Positions 7,639 through 16,822 of a DNA stretch of 64,000 nt are shown here, piece after piece (position 1 is the first letter of the stretch; every line of letters starts with the position of its first letter). The notes below the pieces were generated by a model. It made no database searches and was not told where the DNA came from. It was given only the letters and a program-made list of their open reading frames with translations. The position numbers were made by a program, and so were the translations under genes. Origin of the DNA: Faeciplasma sp900553675 (GTDB taxonomy: Bacteria; Bacillota; Clostridia; Oscillospirales; Ruminococcaceae); contig CAUAFG010000008.1 in NCBI GenBank assembly GCA_958428235.1, forward strand, positions 1 to 64,000. The letters are read 5' to 3'.

Positions 7639-8631
7639 CTATCTATGAAGAATCCAACTAGTCATTCTATATATTTCGCCAAACAGTGCTGAAGAAATAT
7701 GATTGCAAACGAAGCGCGATGCTTTCACAGAAAGCTTCATGGTATCATTAAGCTTTGCCGTGCCATGCCAAGGCGATGACTCTAACACCTTTTCATAATA
7801 GTCCTTATACGGATGTCTGCAATTTTCCTCCCATGGTCTGCCCAAAAGTCCAGTTGTAAAATGAAGTATCGTGGGTCTTTTTCGTACTTCGTCAATCTCT
7901 TGCTGCGTATAGTATTTGCCATCTATCCTATGCATTCTACGTATCGTCTTTTCTGAAAACGTGAATATATTAGAAGTTACGTTGAACCGTAAAGGAAGAA
8001 TCACTCTCCTCTCAGCACAAACATGATTAATTACTCCTTGATCGTGATGAGGAACAGTTCCATTCATTTCATCTATGTATTTAAGAAAACTATTCTGAAT
8101 ATTTTCTTTGCGCCAAAGACAAAGATTGATTAGCAATATTCCAGCGTTAACATATCTCACTTCTCTATCCAGCTTTATTATTCTATTGAAATAGCTATCA
8201 ACTGTATCCTGAACACCTGCAACTAATGCATTTTCGAGGTTAGTATTCCACATTGGCAAAAGACTATTGCATACAATCGTATCACAGTCGATATATATAA
8301 CTTTGTCAACATACTCGGGTACTATAGAAGAAAGAAACAATCTTGCATAAGAAACAACCGAAATCTTTCTTGTACCCATATTTAATTTTAGACCCGCAAC
8401 CAAATCGTCAACAGCAGTAAAAACAATTTTTCTTTGATATTTTTCAGCAACTTCCATAAGCTTTCGACGATTGCACTCCCCTATTCCGCAATCAAGCACA
8501 TAAACAACTATATTATTTATATCTTTATTTGACTCGAAAAGGGAAAGCATAGAAACACCCATATACACAGCATAGTTATCATCCGATGCATATGACACAA
8601 ATAATTCAGAACTATTATTCATATATTTCAT
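7639..8631 (-). CDS. Glycosyltransferase family 8
   Basis: A 330-residue cytosolic GT8 protein. The N-terminus 'SYASDDNYAVYMGVSMLSLFESN' is typical of the family. The metal-binding DxD is Asp-Cys-Asp in 'VIYIDCDTIV', and a second family block 'VNAGILLINL...W' follows. GT8 enzymes are retaining transferases, usually using UDP-galactose or UDP-glucose. A C-terminal amphipathic segment may touch the membrane. The start is uncertain by three codons because two nearby ATGs have only weak ribosome binding sites. It lies 17 bp downstream of the large membrane protein gene. Confidence 0.88.
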   Translation of the reverse strand: MKYMNNSSELFVSYASDDNYAVYMGVSMLSLFESNKDINNIVVYVLDCGIGECNRRKLMEVAEKYQRKIVFTAVDDLVAGLKLNMGTRKISVVSYARLFLSSIVPEYVDKVIYIDCDTIVCNSLLPMWNTNLENALVAGVQDTVDSYFNRIIKLDREVRYVNAGILLINLCLWRKENIQNSFLKYIDEMNGTVPHHDQGVINHVCAERRVILPLRFNVTSNIFTFSEKTIRRMHRIDGKYYTQQEIDEVRKRPTILHFTTGLLGRPWEENCRHPYKDYYEKVLESSPWHGTAKLNDTMKLSVKASRFVCNHISSALFGEIYRMTSWILHR

Positions 8632-8648
8632 TCCATTCTATATAGTTT

Positions 8649-10961
8649 TTATTTAGCTTCAATTCCTAACTCTTCTGCTAATCCAACACTTGGTAAGCTA
8701 CTTTTATAATCTACCTTCAGACTAAATGGGTAATATGTATTCTGTCGAAGCAAATACACTAATACAACATCATTCTCAAAATATACAGTGAAATCTTTGG
8801 GATACATTTTTTTCATAACCCTGCTCCAATAATATGCCTTACTTTCGATTGCAAGCCTTTGATAGAAATAATCCTGAGTAGTTCCGGAATAAAGCATATC
8901 TTTCGATGCAATTTCAGGGTTTACATATGAGGGTCCATATGTATAATCCTGATATGCCTTCTTTTCTATAATAAAGAACACATATTCAGACGGTATTATA
9001 AACTCTTCTTTGCCGCCATCTATCATATACATAAGTTCAGAAAGCTCAGTGTGATATCCCTCGTCAACAACTGCGTAATAATCATCCGTCGGGGAAACAA
9101 TAGTAAACGACTTGTCCGGAAAACTATTCCGAATGTTTTTACAAACATAATCAACTTCATTGTAATAAGCACCATTTACAATTAAGTATTCATGGAGATA
9201 ACCATATTTTATGAGCGTTAAGCAAACGATCACTGTTGCTGCAACTGATACTGCAGATACTACAGCCGCGAATCCTTTCAATCTAATGAGGCTTATTATT
9301 CTTAAAACTATATCAAATGGTACTGTGTATAAAAGCACCAAAAACGGCTGAAGGAAAACGCCTCCTCTTCCTGTATCAATAATTTCGGGAAGCCCCAATT
9401 GTTCTGACGAAACAAGAATCGTTAATATGATAATGTATATTCCAATTACTATATAGCTAAGCGAGGCTTCTCTAAAGCGCTTTACAATAACAGAAATCAA
9501 CAGAAAAGCAAATGAAGCAGCTATACATACAAGAGCTACTCTGGCTGAGTACTGTCCAAACATCAGCGACTCAGAATTAAGGATAACCTCTTTAGCAAGC
9601 TCACCAGCAGGTTTCTTAGACTGTATTTTTTCATCGGGCTGAGAAATTGAATCATTGCTGCTTTCATTTCCCATATGCACGTTAAACATATCCTGATACG
9701 AATTTTGCTCTTCGTTCACCCATGTATCACCTGTAATTAAACTGGCTGCCCAAGCCATGGACGCCTGAAACTTCATTCCCTTTGCAAGACAAGCCACAAA
9801 TGGAGTAACTGCAAAAATTACACCGGCAATTCCGGCAGCAAGAAGCGGCACCCAGTTTTCTTTTTTTAGAAATCTGACAAAATATACTATTGCAAAGCCT
9901 AAGATAAGAACAAATGCGGCTATTGCAGTGTAAAAATGATACCCAATAACAAGAGTTACGCTGAGCATTATCAGCAACGCATCAATATTAATATGGTATC
10001 GTATGAGATACTGATTAAGCCTGAAAAAGCCCTTGCTTTTTTTCTTTAAATCTGCTGGCACTATATGATGCTCTCTTTTTGTCTGAACATAACTGATCAT
10101 AAAATATGCTAAGCACATGGTTGCAAACATTCCACATTCCTGTGGCAGAGAAGCTATATATCTTGCTTGCCTCATAAGAATAGAAAAAAGCATAACAGGC
10201 ATCAGCGCAAGGTATTTATTACAGAAGACTTTTTTTGCAACACAGTAGCTACAAAGAATAAGCATGAGTGTTTGATATCCACCATAATAAAGTATGACTT
10301 CACGAATATGGATTCCGGAAATTGTCGTAACTACATATATCATGGCATGCATATAGAAAGGATATATACCATCGCAGAATAATTCACCATGCATAAGCGA
10401 ATATACCCATTTTAAATGAACCGGAATGTCTGAAAATTGATAGCAATGACCGTCCGACAAAATATTATGATTTAAAAACAATATATTATAAATTAGCGCC
10501 AAACCAAGCACAAACAAAACTAACGAATTACGAAACAGCCAATTCCAAATAAACCATTTTTTATATTTTGATAGTTTTATTAGCGCGTCAAGCCACTTAT
10601 GCTTTATCCATGCTTTAACAAGTGATGGATTGAATCTTTTCACAAGACCTATAATGTCCCTGCGTACAAATATATTAACAGAATCTGATTTCCAATAAGT
10701 TTTCCATCGAACAACCAAGTATTCAACAGCAAGACCAATAAAAAGTGTTATTCGAGAGGCAATGCCAAAGAAGCCTAAAAGAAGCACAAGATTAGATAGA
10801 TAGCACGTCTGTGTTATTATGCAGAACAAAAAGCGAAATACCATTGACTTACCCTGCAAATAACTTCTCCACATAATAAGTGGAAAGACAAAAACCAGTA
10901 TCGTAATAACTGAGTATATGCTTATTAACGAAGTGTAGTACGAGACACTATCAACCAGCAC
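8649..10961 (-). CDS. Large polytopic membrane protein, GT-C-like
   Basis: A 770-residue membrane protein with roughly a dozen hydrophobic helices between about residues 5 and 595 and a soluble C-terminal domain of about 170 residues. The first large outside loop ('SDGHCYQFSDIPVHLKWVY') has acidic residues followed by an H-x-x-W pattern. With the later 'GIYPFYMH' segment, this resembles GT-C fold enzymes (DUF6541/GT39-like) that use lipid-phosphate sugars. The neighbouring GT2 is dolichol-phosphate-mannose-synthase-like and could supply such a donor. It could instead be a polymerase (Wzy-like). No diagnostic residue settles this. Confidence 0.6.
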   Translation of the reverse strand: MLVDSVSYYTSLISIYSVITILVFVFPLIMWRSYLQGKSMVFRFLFCIITQTCYLSNLVLLLGFFGIASRITLFIGLAVEYLVVRWKTYWKSDSVNIFVRRDIIGLVKRFNPSLVKAWIKHKWLDALIKLSKYKKWFIWNWLFRNSLVLFVLGLALIYNILFLNHNILSDGHCYQFSDIPVHLKWVYSLMHGELFCDGIYPFYMHAMIYVVTTISGIHIREVILYYGGYQTLMLILCSYCVAKKVFCNKYLALMPVMLFSILMRQARYIASLPQECGMFATMCLAYFMISYVQTKREHHIVPADLKKKSKGFFRLNQYLIRYHINIDALLIMLSVTLVIGYHFYTAIAAFVLILGFAIVYFVRFLKKENWVPLLAAGIAGVIFAVTPFVACLAKGMKFQASMAWAASLITGDTWVNEEQNSYQDMFNVHMGNESSNDSISQPDEKIQSKKPAGELAKEVILNSESLMFGQYSARVALVCIAASFAFLLISVIVKRFREASLSYIVIGIYIIILTILVSSEQLGLPEIIDTGRGGVFLQPFLVLLYTVPFDIVLRIISLIRLKGFAAVVSAVSVAATVIVCLTLIKYGYLHEYLIVNGAYYNEVDYVCKNIRNSFPDKSFTIVSPTDDYYAVVDEGYHTELSELMYMIDGGKEEFIIPSEYVFFIIEKKAYQDYTYGPSYVNPEIASKDMLYSGTTQDYFYQRLAIESKAYYWSRVMKKMYPKDFTVYFENDVVLVYLLRQNTYYPFSLKVDYKSSLPSVGLAEELGIEAK

Positions 10962-10975
10962 TCTAATCCCTCCTT

Positions 10976-12469
10976 TTAGTCTTTATTTTCTGGCAACGAC
11001 ACTGATTCCATGCTATTCTTGAGTCGATAAATAGGATTTATATAGTTAGAATTGATCCTTTTACAAAAAGCAAAGTATATAGATATTATTAACAAATATG
11101 TTATTATTGCAGCAATGGCTTGAATTATCATTTTTGTAAAAGCAGCAACATTAAGTACCGATATTGCCATAGCAGCTCCTGCTTCGGCAACTCCCGCCAC
11201 AAAATATGGTATAATACACGCTATGAGTTTTTTTATGCTTATTACCTTTCGAATTTTTATGCACAGAAAAACGCATACACAAAGTTCAGCAATAATCGTA
11301 GCTACAACCGCTCCAGATGCTCCTATGATTGGTATCAGAATTGTATTGAAAACAATATTAAGTAAAACTCCGACTGTAACAGAAGTCATGTTAAGATTGT
11401 CAAGACGGAACGGAACAAGATATTGATTTTGAATAAGGTCGGATATTCCCATAGGTATCATAACAACCGCAAGCTCAACAACCAGAATTACAGACGGCTT
11501 GTACATTTTTCCAAGAAAAAACGGCACAAATTCCGACGCAACTCCTATTATTCCGAAACACATTCCACAACTTATAAAAACAATAAATTCGATTGAATTT
11601 GAAAGCATTTCAAAACATTTTTTTCTATAGTTGTTTGCAATCAGATATGTTACTCTGGGAAGCATAACACTTCCCAGAGCCTGCAATAAGCCTTTAGGAA
11701 GCATTACAATACTCTCTGCATAATTATAATAGGCTACGTCAGATTGAGTACAAAATGTACCAAGCATAAGTTTATCAATCCAATGATATATATTTATAGC
11801 CATTATCGGAATAAATAGCTTTAAATTTGGCTTAATATGTACAACAATATCGTTGATATTGACTTTACATGGCTTTATATATCTCTGAATTATAAAAAAA
11901 AGTATCAATTGTTCAATAAGAAAGCAAATTGACATAATAAAAGTATATGGAAGGACATCATCAGCATTGCGCACTAAAGCGAACACGCCGACAATAACCA
12001 TACCTCTTGTTATAAGACTTCTTATTGTTGTAGTTTTAAATTGCTCTAATCCATAAAAGAACCAGCTTACATCAAACAAGCCTGTACAAACATACATAAG
12101 CTGAATCCAATATATCGTCTTATTCCCTTCAAATATGAAAATAGTCAATAATACATATGTTACTATTGAAATTAACGATGAAAAAACCTGAATGCAGTAT
12201 ATACTTACGAAAGCTTTGCTGCGTTCCATAATGTCATCACGGCATGATGATATGCTTCTATTACCATAGCTTTCAAGACCAAGCTTACAAAACATAATAA
12301 AAAAGCATGCTATAGTACTTGTATAAACATATAATCCGTTATCGTCCGGACTTAGTACTCTCGACAGATAAGGAGTAACTATCAACGGCAGTATGCAAAT
12401 TGATAGGCGATAAAGTAAACTATAAAAATAATTTGTACCAAGCTTTGCAATATTCATTGCCTTCATCAC
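10976..12469 (-). CDS. Wzx-like polysaccharide flippase (MOP superfamily)
   Basis: A 497-residue protein with 12-14 predicted helices. The N-terminus ('LPLIVTPYLSRVLSPDDNGLY') is the standard opening of Wzx/RfbX-type oligosaccharide flippases, which move undecaprenyl-linked repeat units across the membrane. It is distinct in sequence from PelG encoded 7 kb upstream in the same operon, so the locus carries two MOP-like exporters. The gene follows the coiled-coil gene by 13 bp. A tight GTG/ATG cluster at its 5' end leaves the exact start uncertain by a few codons. Confidence 0.88.
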   Translation of the reverse strand: MMKAMNIAKLGTNYFYSLLYRLSICILPLIVTPYLSRVLSPDDNGLYVYTSTIACFFIMFCKLGLESYGNRSISSCRDDIMERSKAFVSIYCIQVFSSLISIVTYVLLTIFIFEGNKTIYWIQLMYVCTGLFDVSWFFYGLEQFKTTTIRSLITRGMVIVGVFALVRNADDVLPYTFIMSICFLIEQLILFFIIQRYIKPCKVNINDIVVHIKPNLKLFIPIMAINIYHWIDKLMLGTFCTQSDVAYYNYAESIVMLPKGLLQALGSVMLPRVTYLIANNYRKKCFEMLSNSIEFIVFISCGMCFGIIGVASEFVPFFLGKMYKPSVILVVELAVVMIPMGISDLIQNQYLVPFRLDNLNMTSVTVGVLLNIVFNTILIPIIGASGAVVATIIAELCVCVFLCIKIRKVISIKKLIACIIPYFVAGVAEAGAAMAISVLNVAAFTKMIIQAIAAIITYLLIISIYFAFCKRINSNYINPIYRLKNSMESVSLPENKD

Positions 12470-12482
12470 CTCTTAATCCTAA

Positions 12483-12737
12483 TCATCCTTCTTTAGAAAT
12501 ATACAAAATCTCACAGTTTGCCCGTTTGCTCTCATCCTTAGAGGTCTGTTGAGACAAAGAATCAACATTTTGTAATTCAGAATAATATGTTTTAAGATAT
12601 TTAATATGTGCTTTTTGACGTGAAAGCTCAATATCCATTTTTAATAATTGACGCTTTAAATCATCATTTTCTTTGCGCAGTACTTCAATAATAGCGTCAA
12701 CCTCTTTGGTCGAGTAACCTAATAATTTCTTTTTCAT
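12483..12737 (-). CDS. Small DivIVA-like coiled-coil protein
   Basis: An 84-residue cytosolic protein. The start 'KKKLLGYSTKEVDAIIEVLRKEN' resembles the N-terminal domain of DivIVA/GpsB-like proteins (G-Y-x-x-x-E-V-D), followed by a heptad-rich coiled coil to about residue 55. DivIVA-like proteins bind curved membrane and recruit partners to poles or septa. Placed between the flippase and a glycosyltransferase-LRR gene, it may position the synthesis complex. Family membership is a visual judgement on a short sequence. It is cotranscribed with both neighbours (gaps of 13 and 21 bp). Confidence 0.6.
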   Translation of the reverse strand: MKKKLLGYSTKEVDAIIEVLRKENDDLKRQLLKMDIELSRQKAHIKYLKTYYSELQNVDSLSQQTSKDESKRANCEILYISKEG

Positions 12738-12758
12738 ACAAACGCCTTTTCAATATCG

Positions 12759-14666
12759 TTAGAATTTACTATAGATTATTCTTGTAGGTTTATCAAAAGC
12801 TTTTTTGCTAACTTTAGCATCTTCGTTATTAATAACACATGAAAACAGGCTTGTGCAATTTGAAAAAGCATACTTTTCAATTCTACTAACCGTGGAAGGT
12901 ATAGAACAGCTCGAAAGACTTGTGCATCCTTTAAAAATACCTTCAGGAAGAACTGTCAGATCTGCGGGAAAAGTAAACTGTTTTAATTTTTTACAACCTG
13001 CAAATGCATATTCACCTATAGAATTTATTGTATACATTCGTGGCATGATAATTTCAGAAATGTTTTCACAGCCCTCAAAAGCATGCTTTTCAATTTTTTC
13101 TATCGCTGACTCTATCCAAATAAGATCTAATGAGTAGCAATTATAAAATGCATATTTACCTATTCCACTGAGTAAACTTGCACCGTTAAAATGAATATTT
13201 CGTAAGTTATTGCAGCCAGCAAAACATTCAGGCTCTATAAATAAAACTCTTTCAGCAAAAACGTCCTCTTTTCTATCAGCATTTGCGGAGGAGACAAAGG
13301 TAAGATTATTTAGCTTTGTACATCCGATAAATGCTCCTCTTCCTATATATGAAATATCACTTGGAAGCCTAACTTCTACAAGATTTGAACATCCAGCAAA
13401 AGCATACTTGTCAATTTTGATTAAGCTACTGCCTGATGTGAATACAACTTCTTTAAGGCTATCACATTCCATAAACGCCATTGATTCAATGCACGTAACC
13501 GTATCAGAAATAACTATCTTTTTTACATCAATGCATCCGGCAAAGGCTCCTTCACAAATTCTTTGTATTCCAGCAGGTACAGTGAAAACTTCCCCAATAT
13601 TTTTCCCGGCATATTGAAACGCTTTGATAGTATTATTACTTTTTATATGCGTATTCGCAAATATATTTCCATTGCCAGCATTAAGAAGATTGTATTTATG
13701 TTCAAATGATGTTTTCATTATTCCCAATATTGATTTACGAATATCTTTTACATAACTATTCAATAAACGTTTGTTGTTATAACTACGTATTATGAAAAGA
13801 ATATATCCAACTGCCCATATAAAAAGCTTTTTAATATTAATAATCGGGAATCTAATGAATGAAATCGCTGAATACTGTATAGCTTCTATTACAAAGTTTG
13901 CTTTCAATGCAAGTAAAACTAAATTATGATAATAACTGTAGAAACACGTTTTATCCGATAGCATAATGTCTATATAATATCGCACAAAAATCAGCTTCTC
14001 ATATTCTAAAAACTGGCTTCTTTTTCTTAATTTATTGTCTAATATAAAGCATTTAACGCTCTGTGTTTCATCGAAAAATACGCGACCATCACCGCTCATC
14101 CTGCATATAGCATCCATATCGCTAAGATAATAGAACAAATTGGTTGAGCTACTTATTCTTTTTATTGCCTCATTTTTATACAACACCTGACCCGGTGTGC
14201 AAACAGGACAATTAATAATCCACTGAGACGGACCTTCATGCATTAAATCAAAAAACAGCCCACCTGAAACATCCTTACCGTCTGACAAAGTATATGTACC
14301 GTTACACACAACAGCAGATATACTGTCGTCAGATTCAAATATGCAAACTTGGCGCTTTAACTTATCAGGTGCCCATATCTCTCCTCCGTTCATAAAACAC
14401 ACATATTTGCAATGAACATATCTGAGCACATAGTTACGGTAGTTAGCGCTATAAACATCTTCAGGAATATTAACAAATGATATAGTGCGATTATTTGAAT
14501 AATCCTCTTGCAACCCAATACTGACACCATATCCAGAGGAACCGGCGCTGACAATGATTATTTCGAGCTGATTAACAGTTTGCTCAAACAAGCTGTTAAT
14601 TGATTCTATTACACTGCTTCGGCTACTGTCGCCAATAAGCAATATAACGCTAACTACTGGAGGCAT
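12759..14666 (-). CDS. Degenerate GT2 domain fused to BspA-type leucine-rich repeats
   Basis: A 635-residue fusion. Residues 1-120 have the GT2 opening ('VVSVILLIGDSSRSSVIESINSLFEQT') and the block normally read as D-x-D-D-x-W-x-P-x-K-L. Here that block is NGGEIWAPDKL (residues 93-103), so the metal-binding aspartates are missing. A hydrophobic stretch at about 277-294 may be a membrane helix. From about 357 to 632 there are about ten BspA/LRR_5 repeats with the 'AFAGC-x-x-L' signature. BspA repeats are usually found in secreted adhesins, but no signal peptide is present. Its first base overlaps the stop of the DUF4832-like gene by 1 nt. It may be a scaffold rather than an enzyme. Confidence 0.85.
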   Translation of the reverse strand: MPPVVSVILLIGDSSRSSVIESINSLFEQTVNQLEIIIVSAGSSGYGVSIGLQEDYSNNRTISFVNIPEDVYSANYRNYVLRYVHCKYVCFMNGGEIWAPDKLKRQVCIFESDDSISAVVCNGTYTLSDGKDVSGGLFFDLMHEGPSQWIINCPVCTPGQVLYKNEAIKRISSSTNLFYYLSDMDAICRMSGDGRVFFDETQSVKCFILDNKLRKRSQFLEYEKLIFVRYYIDIMLSDKTCFYSYYHNLVLLALKANFVIEAIQYSAISFIRFPIINIKKLFIWAVGYILFIIRSYNNKRLLNSYVKDIRKSILGIMKTSFEHKYNLLNAGNGNIFANTHIKSNNTIKAFQYAGKNIGEVFTVPAGIQRICEGAFAGCIDVKKIVISDTVTCIESMAFMECDSLKEVVFTSGSSLIKIDKYAFAGCSNLVEVRLPSDISYIGRGAFIGCTKLNNLTFVSSANADRKEDVFAERVLFIEPECFAGCNNLRNIHFNGASLLSGIGKYAFYNCYSLDLIWIESAIEKIEKHAFEGCENISEIIMPRMYTINSIGEYAFAGCKKLKQFTFPADLTVLPEGIFKGCTSLSSCSIPSTVSRIEKYAFSNCTSLFSCVINNEDAKVSKKAFDKPTRIIYSKF

Positions 14667-16030
14667 TAATCTGTCACTTCCTTTGGTGTGTAAACACCCA
14701 GAATGTTATATCCTGAACAATCATTCGGAACAAACGAATCGGCGAACTGGATATTTGCACCACTTGCTTCATCAGTAAGTCTAATACCAATTCTCACCTT
14801 TTGTACTAAAAACAAAGAAGCATCAATATCGCATGATAATTTTATTGGTAAATTTGGCTGCCAAAGTCTCGAATCAGCTTCAATCTCTGATATATATTTG
14901 TTTCTGCTATTATCTCCCCAAATCGCCATATATATTTTGAGCTTGCGATAACAACAAGAATAGCCAACGTTATTAAGCTGTAAAACAATATGCAAATACC
15001 CGTTTCTTTGCAAATTCTCATAGACCTGCACCGAATCTATAACATACCTATACCCAATATGGCATGCAATATAATCATATCCCGTCTTCCCTTTCCATGG
15101 ACCCCAATTACCGCTTAATGTAACCGATTTCCACTTCTTTAATACATCTTCATCGTATTCACTATTTAAATATGAAACCCTTGTAGCTTTTAATGTTTCA
15201 ACAGCTTCATTAAAGTCATTAAGCGAGCAAGCATTAACGACCTCTCCGCCATTAGGGACAAACTGGCATAACTTATTTTGAAATTTAATTTCGTACTCTC
15301 TGTAAAGCTTATCGCCCATTGATTTTGCCTGTTCTTTATGAATGCTGCCATAAGTACCATAGTCCGTATTCGAAGCCATCATTCCATCGTTATAAAGACT
15401 TAATCTAATAAGTCCCTTATCGTTCCAATCAGTTGGAGGATCATAAGATTTTAAAATCATTCTCCATAGTGCCGGACACCTAACAGCTAAATACGTGTTG
15501 TCATTTATACATTTTTTCAAAGCTGAATATAATCTGCAAATTGAATCCTGATTTGTAAACTTACCTCCATGCATTTCTCCCCAATTGCCAACAAACAAGC
15601 CCTGCATTATATATATGTGTGAAAACTCTTTAAGTATTGGCGAAAGCTGTTCCATATGATTTATAATTGACTCTAGCGTTTTTGGCTCCGTCTGAATACA
15701 TACGCCATCCCAATCATATAAAAAGCGAACAATCATTTGCATATTAAAATTACTAAAAAGACTAAAAATTCTTTTAACATTAATAATAGCTTCTGAAGAA
15801 AGTGGTAAATCGCTATATTCTTTAAGATTTATTTCAACAAGAGCAATTGTTTGATCAGAATCTACGCGGCAGTTCTCAATAGTGGTTGGATAATCTTCAT
15901 ACGAATAACCCTGAGAAATAACAAATCTATATATTCTATAAAACCCACAAAATGGATTGCGAATATATTCTCCTCTATCTGAACGTGGAAATTCAGCCCA
16001 TTCAGTTTTTCTATATAGCCTATTATTCAT
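14666..16030 (-). CDS. DUF4832/DUF4874-like putative glycan-active protein
   Basis: A 454-residue protein resembling DUF4874 plus DUF4832. It has an 'NPFCGFYRIYRF' opening, a TIM-barrel-like middle with 'GNWGEMHGG' (a plausible acidic active-site motif), and a C-terminal beta-sandwich-like half. Such proteins are often found with glycoside hydrolases or polysaccharide loci and are normally secreted. This one lacks an N-terminal signal peptide, so it may act in the cytosol. The ATG overlaps the stop of the upstream GT2 gene by 4 nt (16027-16030), indicating coupling. The assignment is from recalled family features and no activity is known to me. Confidence 0.65.
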   Translation of the reverse strand: MNNRLYRKTEWAEFPRSDRGEYIRNPFCGFYRIYRFVISQGYSYEDYPTTIENCRVDSDQTIALVEINLKEYSDLPLSSEAIINVKRIFSLFSNFNMQMIVRFLYDWDGVCIQTEPKTLESIINHMEQLSPILKEFSHIYIMQGLFVGNWGEMHGGKFTNQDSICRLYSALKKCINDNTYLAVRCPALWRMILKSYDPPTDWNDKGLIRLSLYNDGMMASNTDYGTYGSIHKEQAKSMGDKLYREYEIKFQNKLCQFVPNGGEVVNACSLNDFNEAVETLKATRVSYLNSEYDEDVLKKWKSVTLSGNWGPWKGKTGYDYIACHIGYRYVIDSVQVYENLQRNGYLHIVLQLNNVGYSCCYRKLKIYMAIWGDNSRNKYISEIEADSRLWQPNLPIKLSCDIDASLFLVQKVRIGIRLTDEASGANIQFADSFVPNDCSGYNILGVYTPKEVTD

Positions 16031-16803
16031 ACGCCAACCTTCTGCTTTTCTTTCTTATTCTTTGCTTTGCTTTTAACCTGCCGCATATATACTGCAAATA
16101 TGTTAAGCGGCATCATAAGCATATATAACAATGGCTTTATTATACCGGCATGCATACTTTTTCCTGTAACTCTTTCGTGCATAATCGATGGAACTTCAGC
16201 AATCTCATATTCCATCATAAGCATCTGAATTATCATATTGGCATCAGGATAATCATTATCAAAGTTTCTAAATACAGAATAATAGGAAAATGCTTTTCTG
16301 TTTAATCCTTGAAGTCCAGAGGTTGGATCAAGTATTCGCCTTTTTGTAGTAATCTTGATGAGCAGACGGAAAAAACAAATTGAAAGTTTTTTCAAGCCTG
16401 ATATTGCAAATGATTTACTTCCGGGTGCAAATCTCGACCCTATAACTATATCTGGATAAATACCATTCTCATCCGGGCTATTAAGTGCGTCAATCAGAAT
16501 TTTGATATTGCATACATCATGCTGACCATCAGCGTCCATCTGAAGAACGAATTTGTAACCATGCTGCAATGCGTATCGATAGCCGGTTTGAAGTGAAGAA
16601 CCGTAGCCAAGATTAAAAACATGAGTAATAAGATTAACTTGCTCGAATGACTTTACGACGTCCGCTGTACCATCAGAAGATGCATCGTTAATTACAAGAA
16701 CATCAACTAATTGAAGATATCCGTTTGCAATGATGCCAGAAAGTACATCTCCAATAGCTTTTTCTTCGTTATATGCAGGAATTATCACCAAATAGTCCTT
16801 CAT
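16027..16803 (-). CDS. Glycosyltransferase family 2, polyprenyl-phosphate sugar synthase-like
   Basis: A 258-residue GT2 protein. It shows 'VIIPAYNEEKAIGDVL', the nucleotide-binding 'VINDASSDGT', and an intact DxD in 'LQMDADGQHD'. The pattern resembles dolichol-phosphate mannosyltransferases, here probably using undecaprenyl phosphate. There is no C-terminal membrane pair, but the DUF2304 protein encoded two genes upstream is a common membrane partner of such enzymes. The ATG at 16803 is chosen because GAGGGG lies 9 nt upstream; a longer reading would run into the GT4 gene. The product could feed the GT-C-like protein encoded downstream. Confidence 0.85.
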   Translation of the reverse strand: MKDYLVIIPAYNEEKAIGDVLSGIIANGYLQLVDVLVINDASSDGTADVVKSFEQVNLITHVFNLGYGSSLQTGYRYALQHGYKFVLQMDADGQHDVCNIKILIDALNSPDENGIYPDIVIGSRFAPGSKSFAISGLKKLSICFFRLLIKITTKRRILDPTSGLQGLNRKAFSYYSVFRNFDNDYPDANMIIQMLMMEYEIAEVPSIMHERVTGKSMHAGIIKPLLYMLMMPLNIFAVYMRQVKSKAKNKKEKQKVGV

Positions 16804-16822
16804 ATGCAATATCCCCTCTCTA

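Noticed and set aside
12805..13617. Rightward frames opposite the LRR region that look repetitive
   Set aside because: The repetition is the antisense image of the BspA repeats in the leftward gene.
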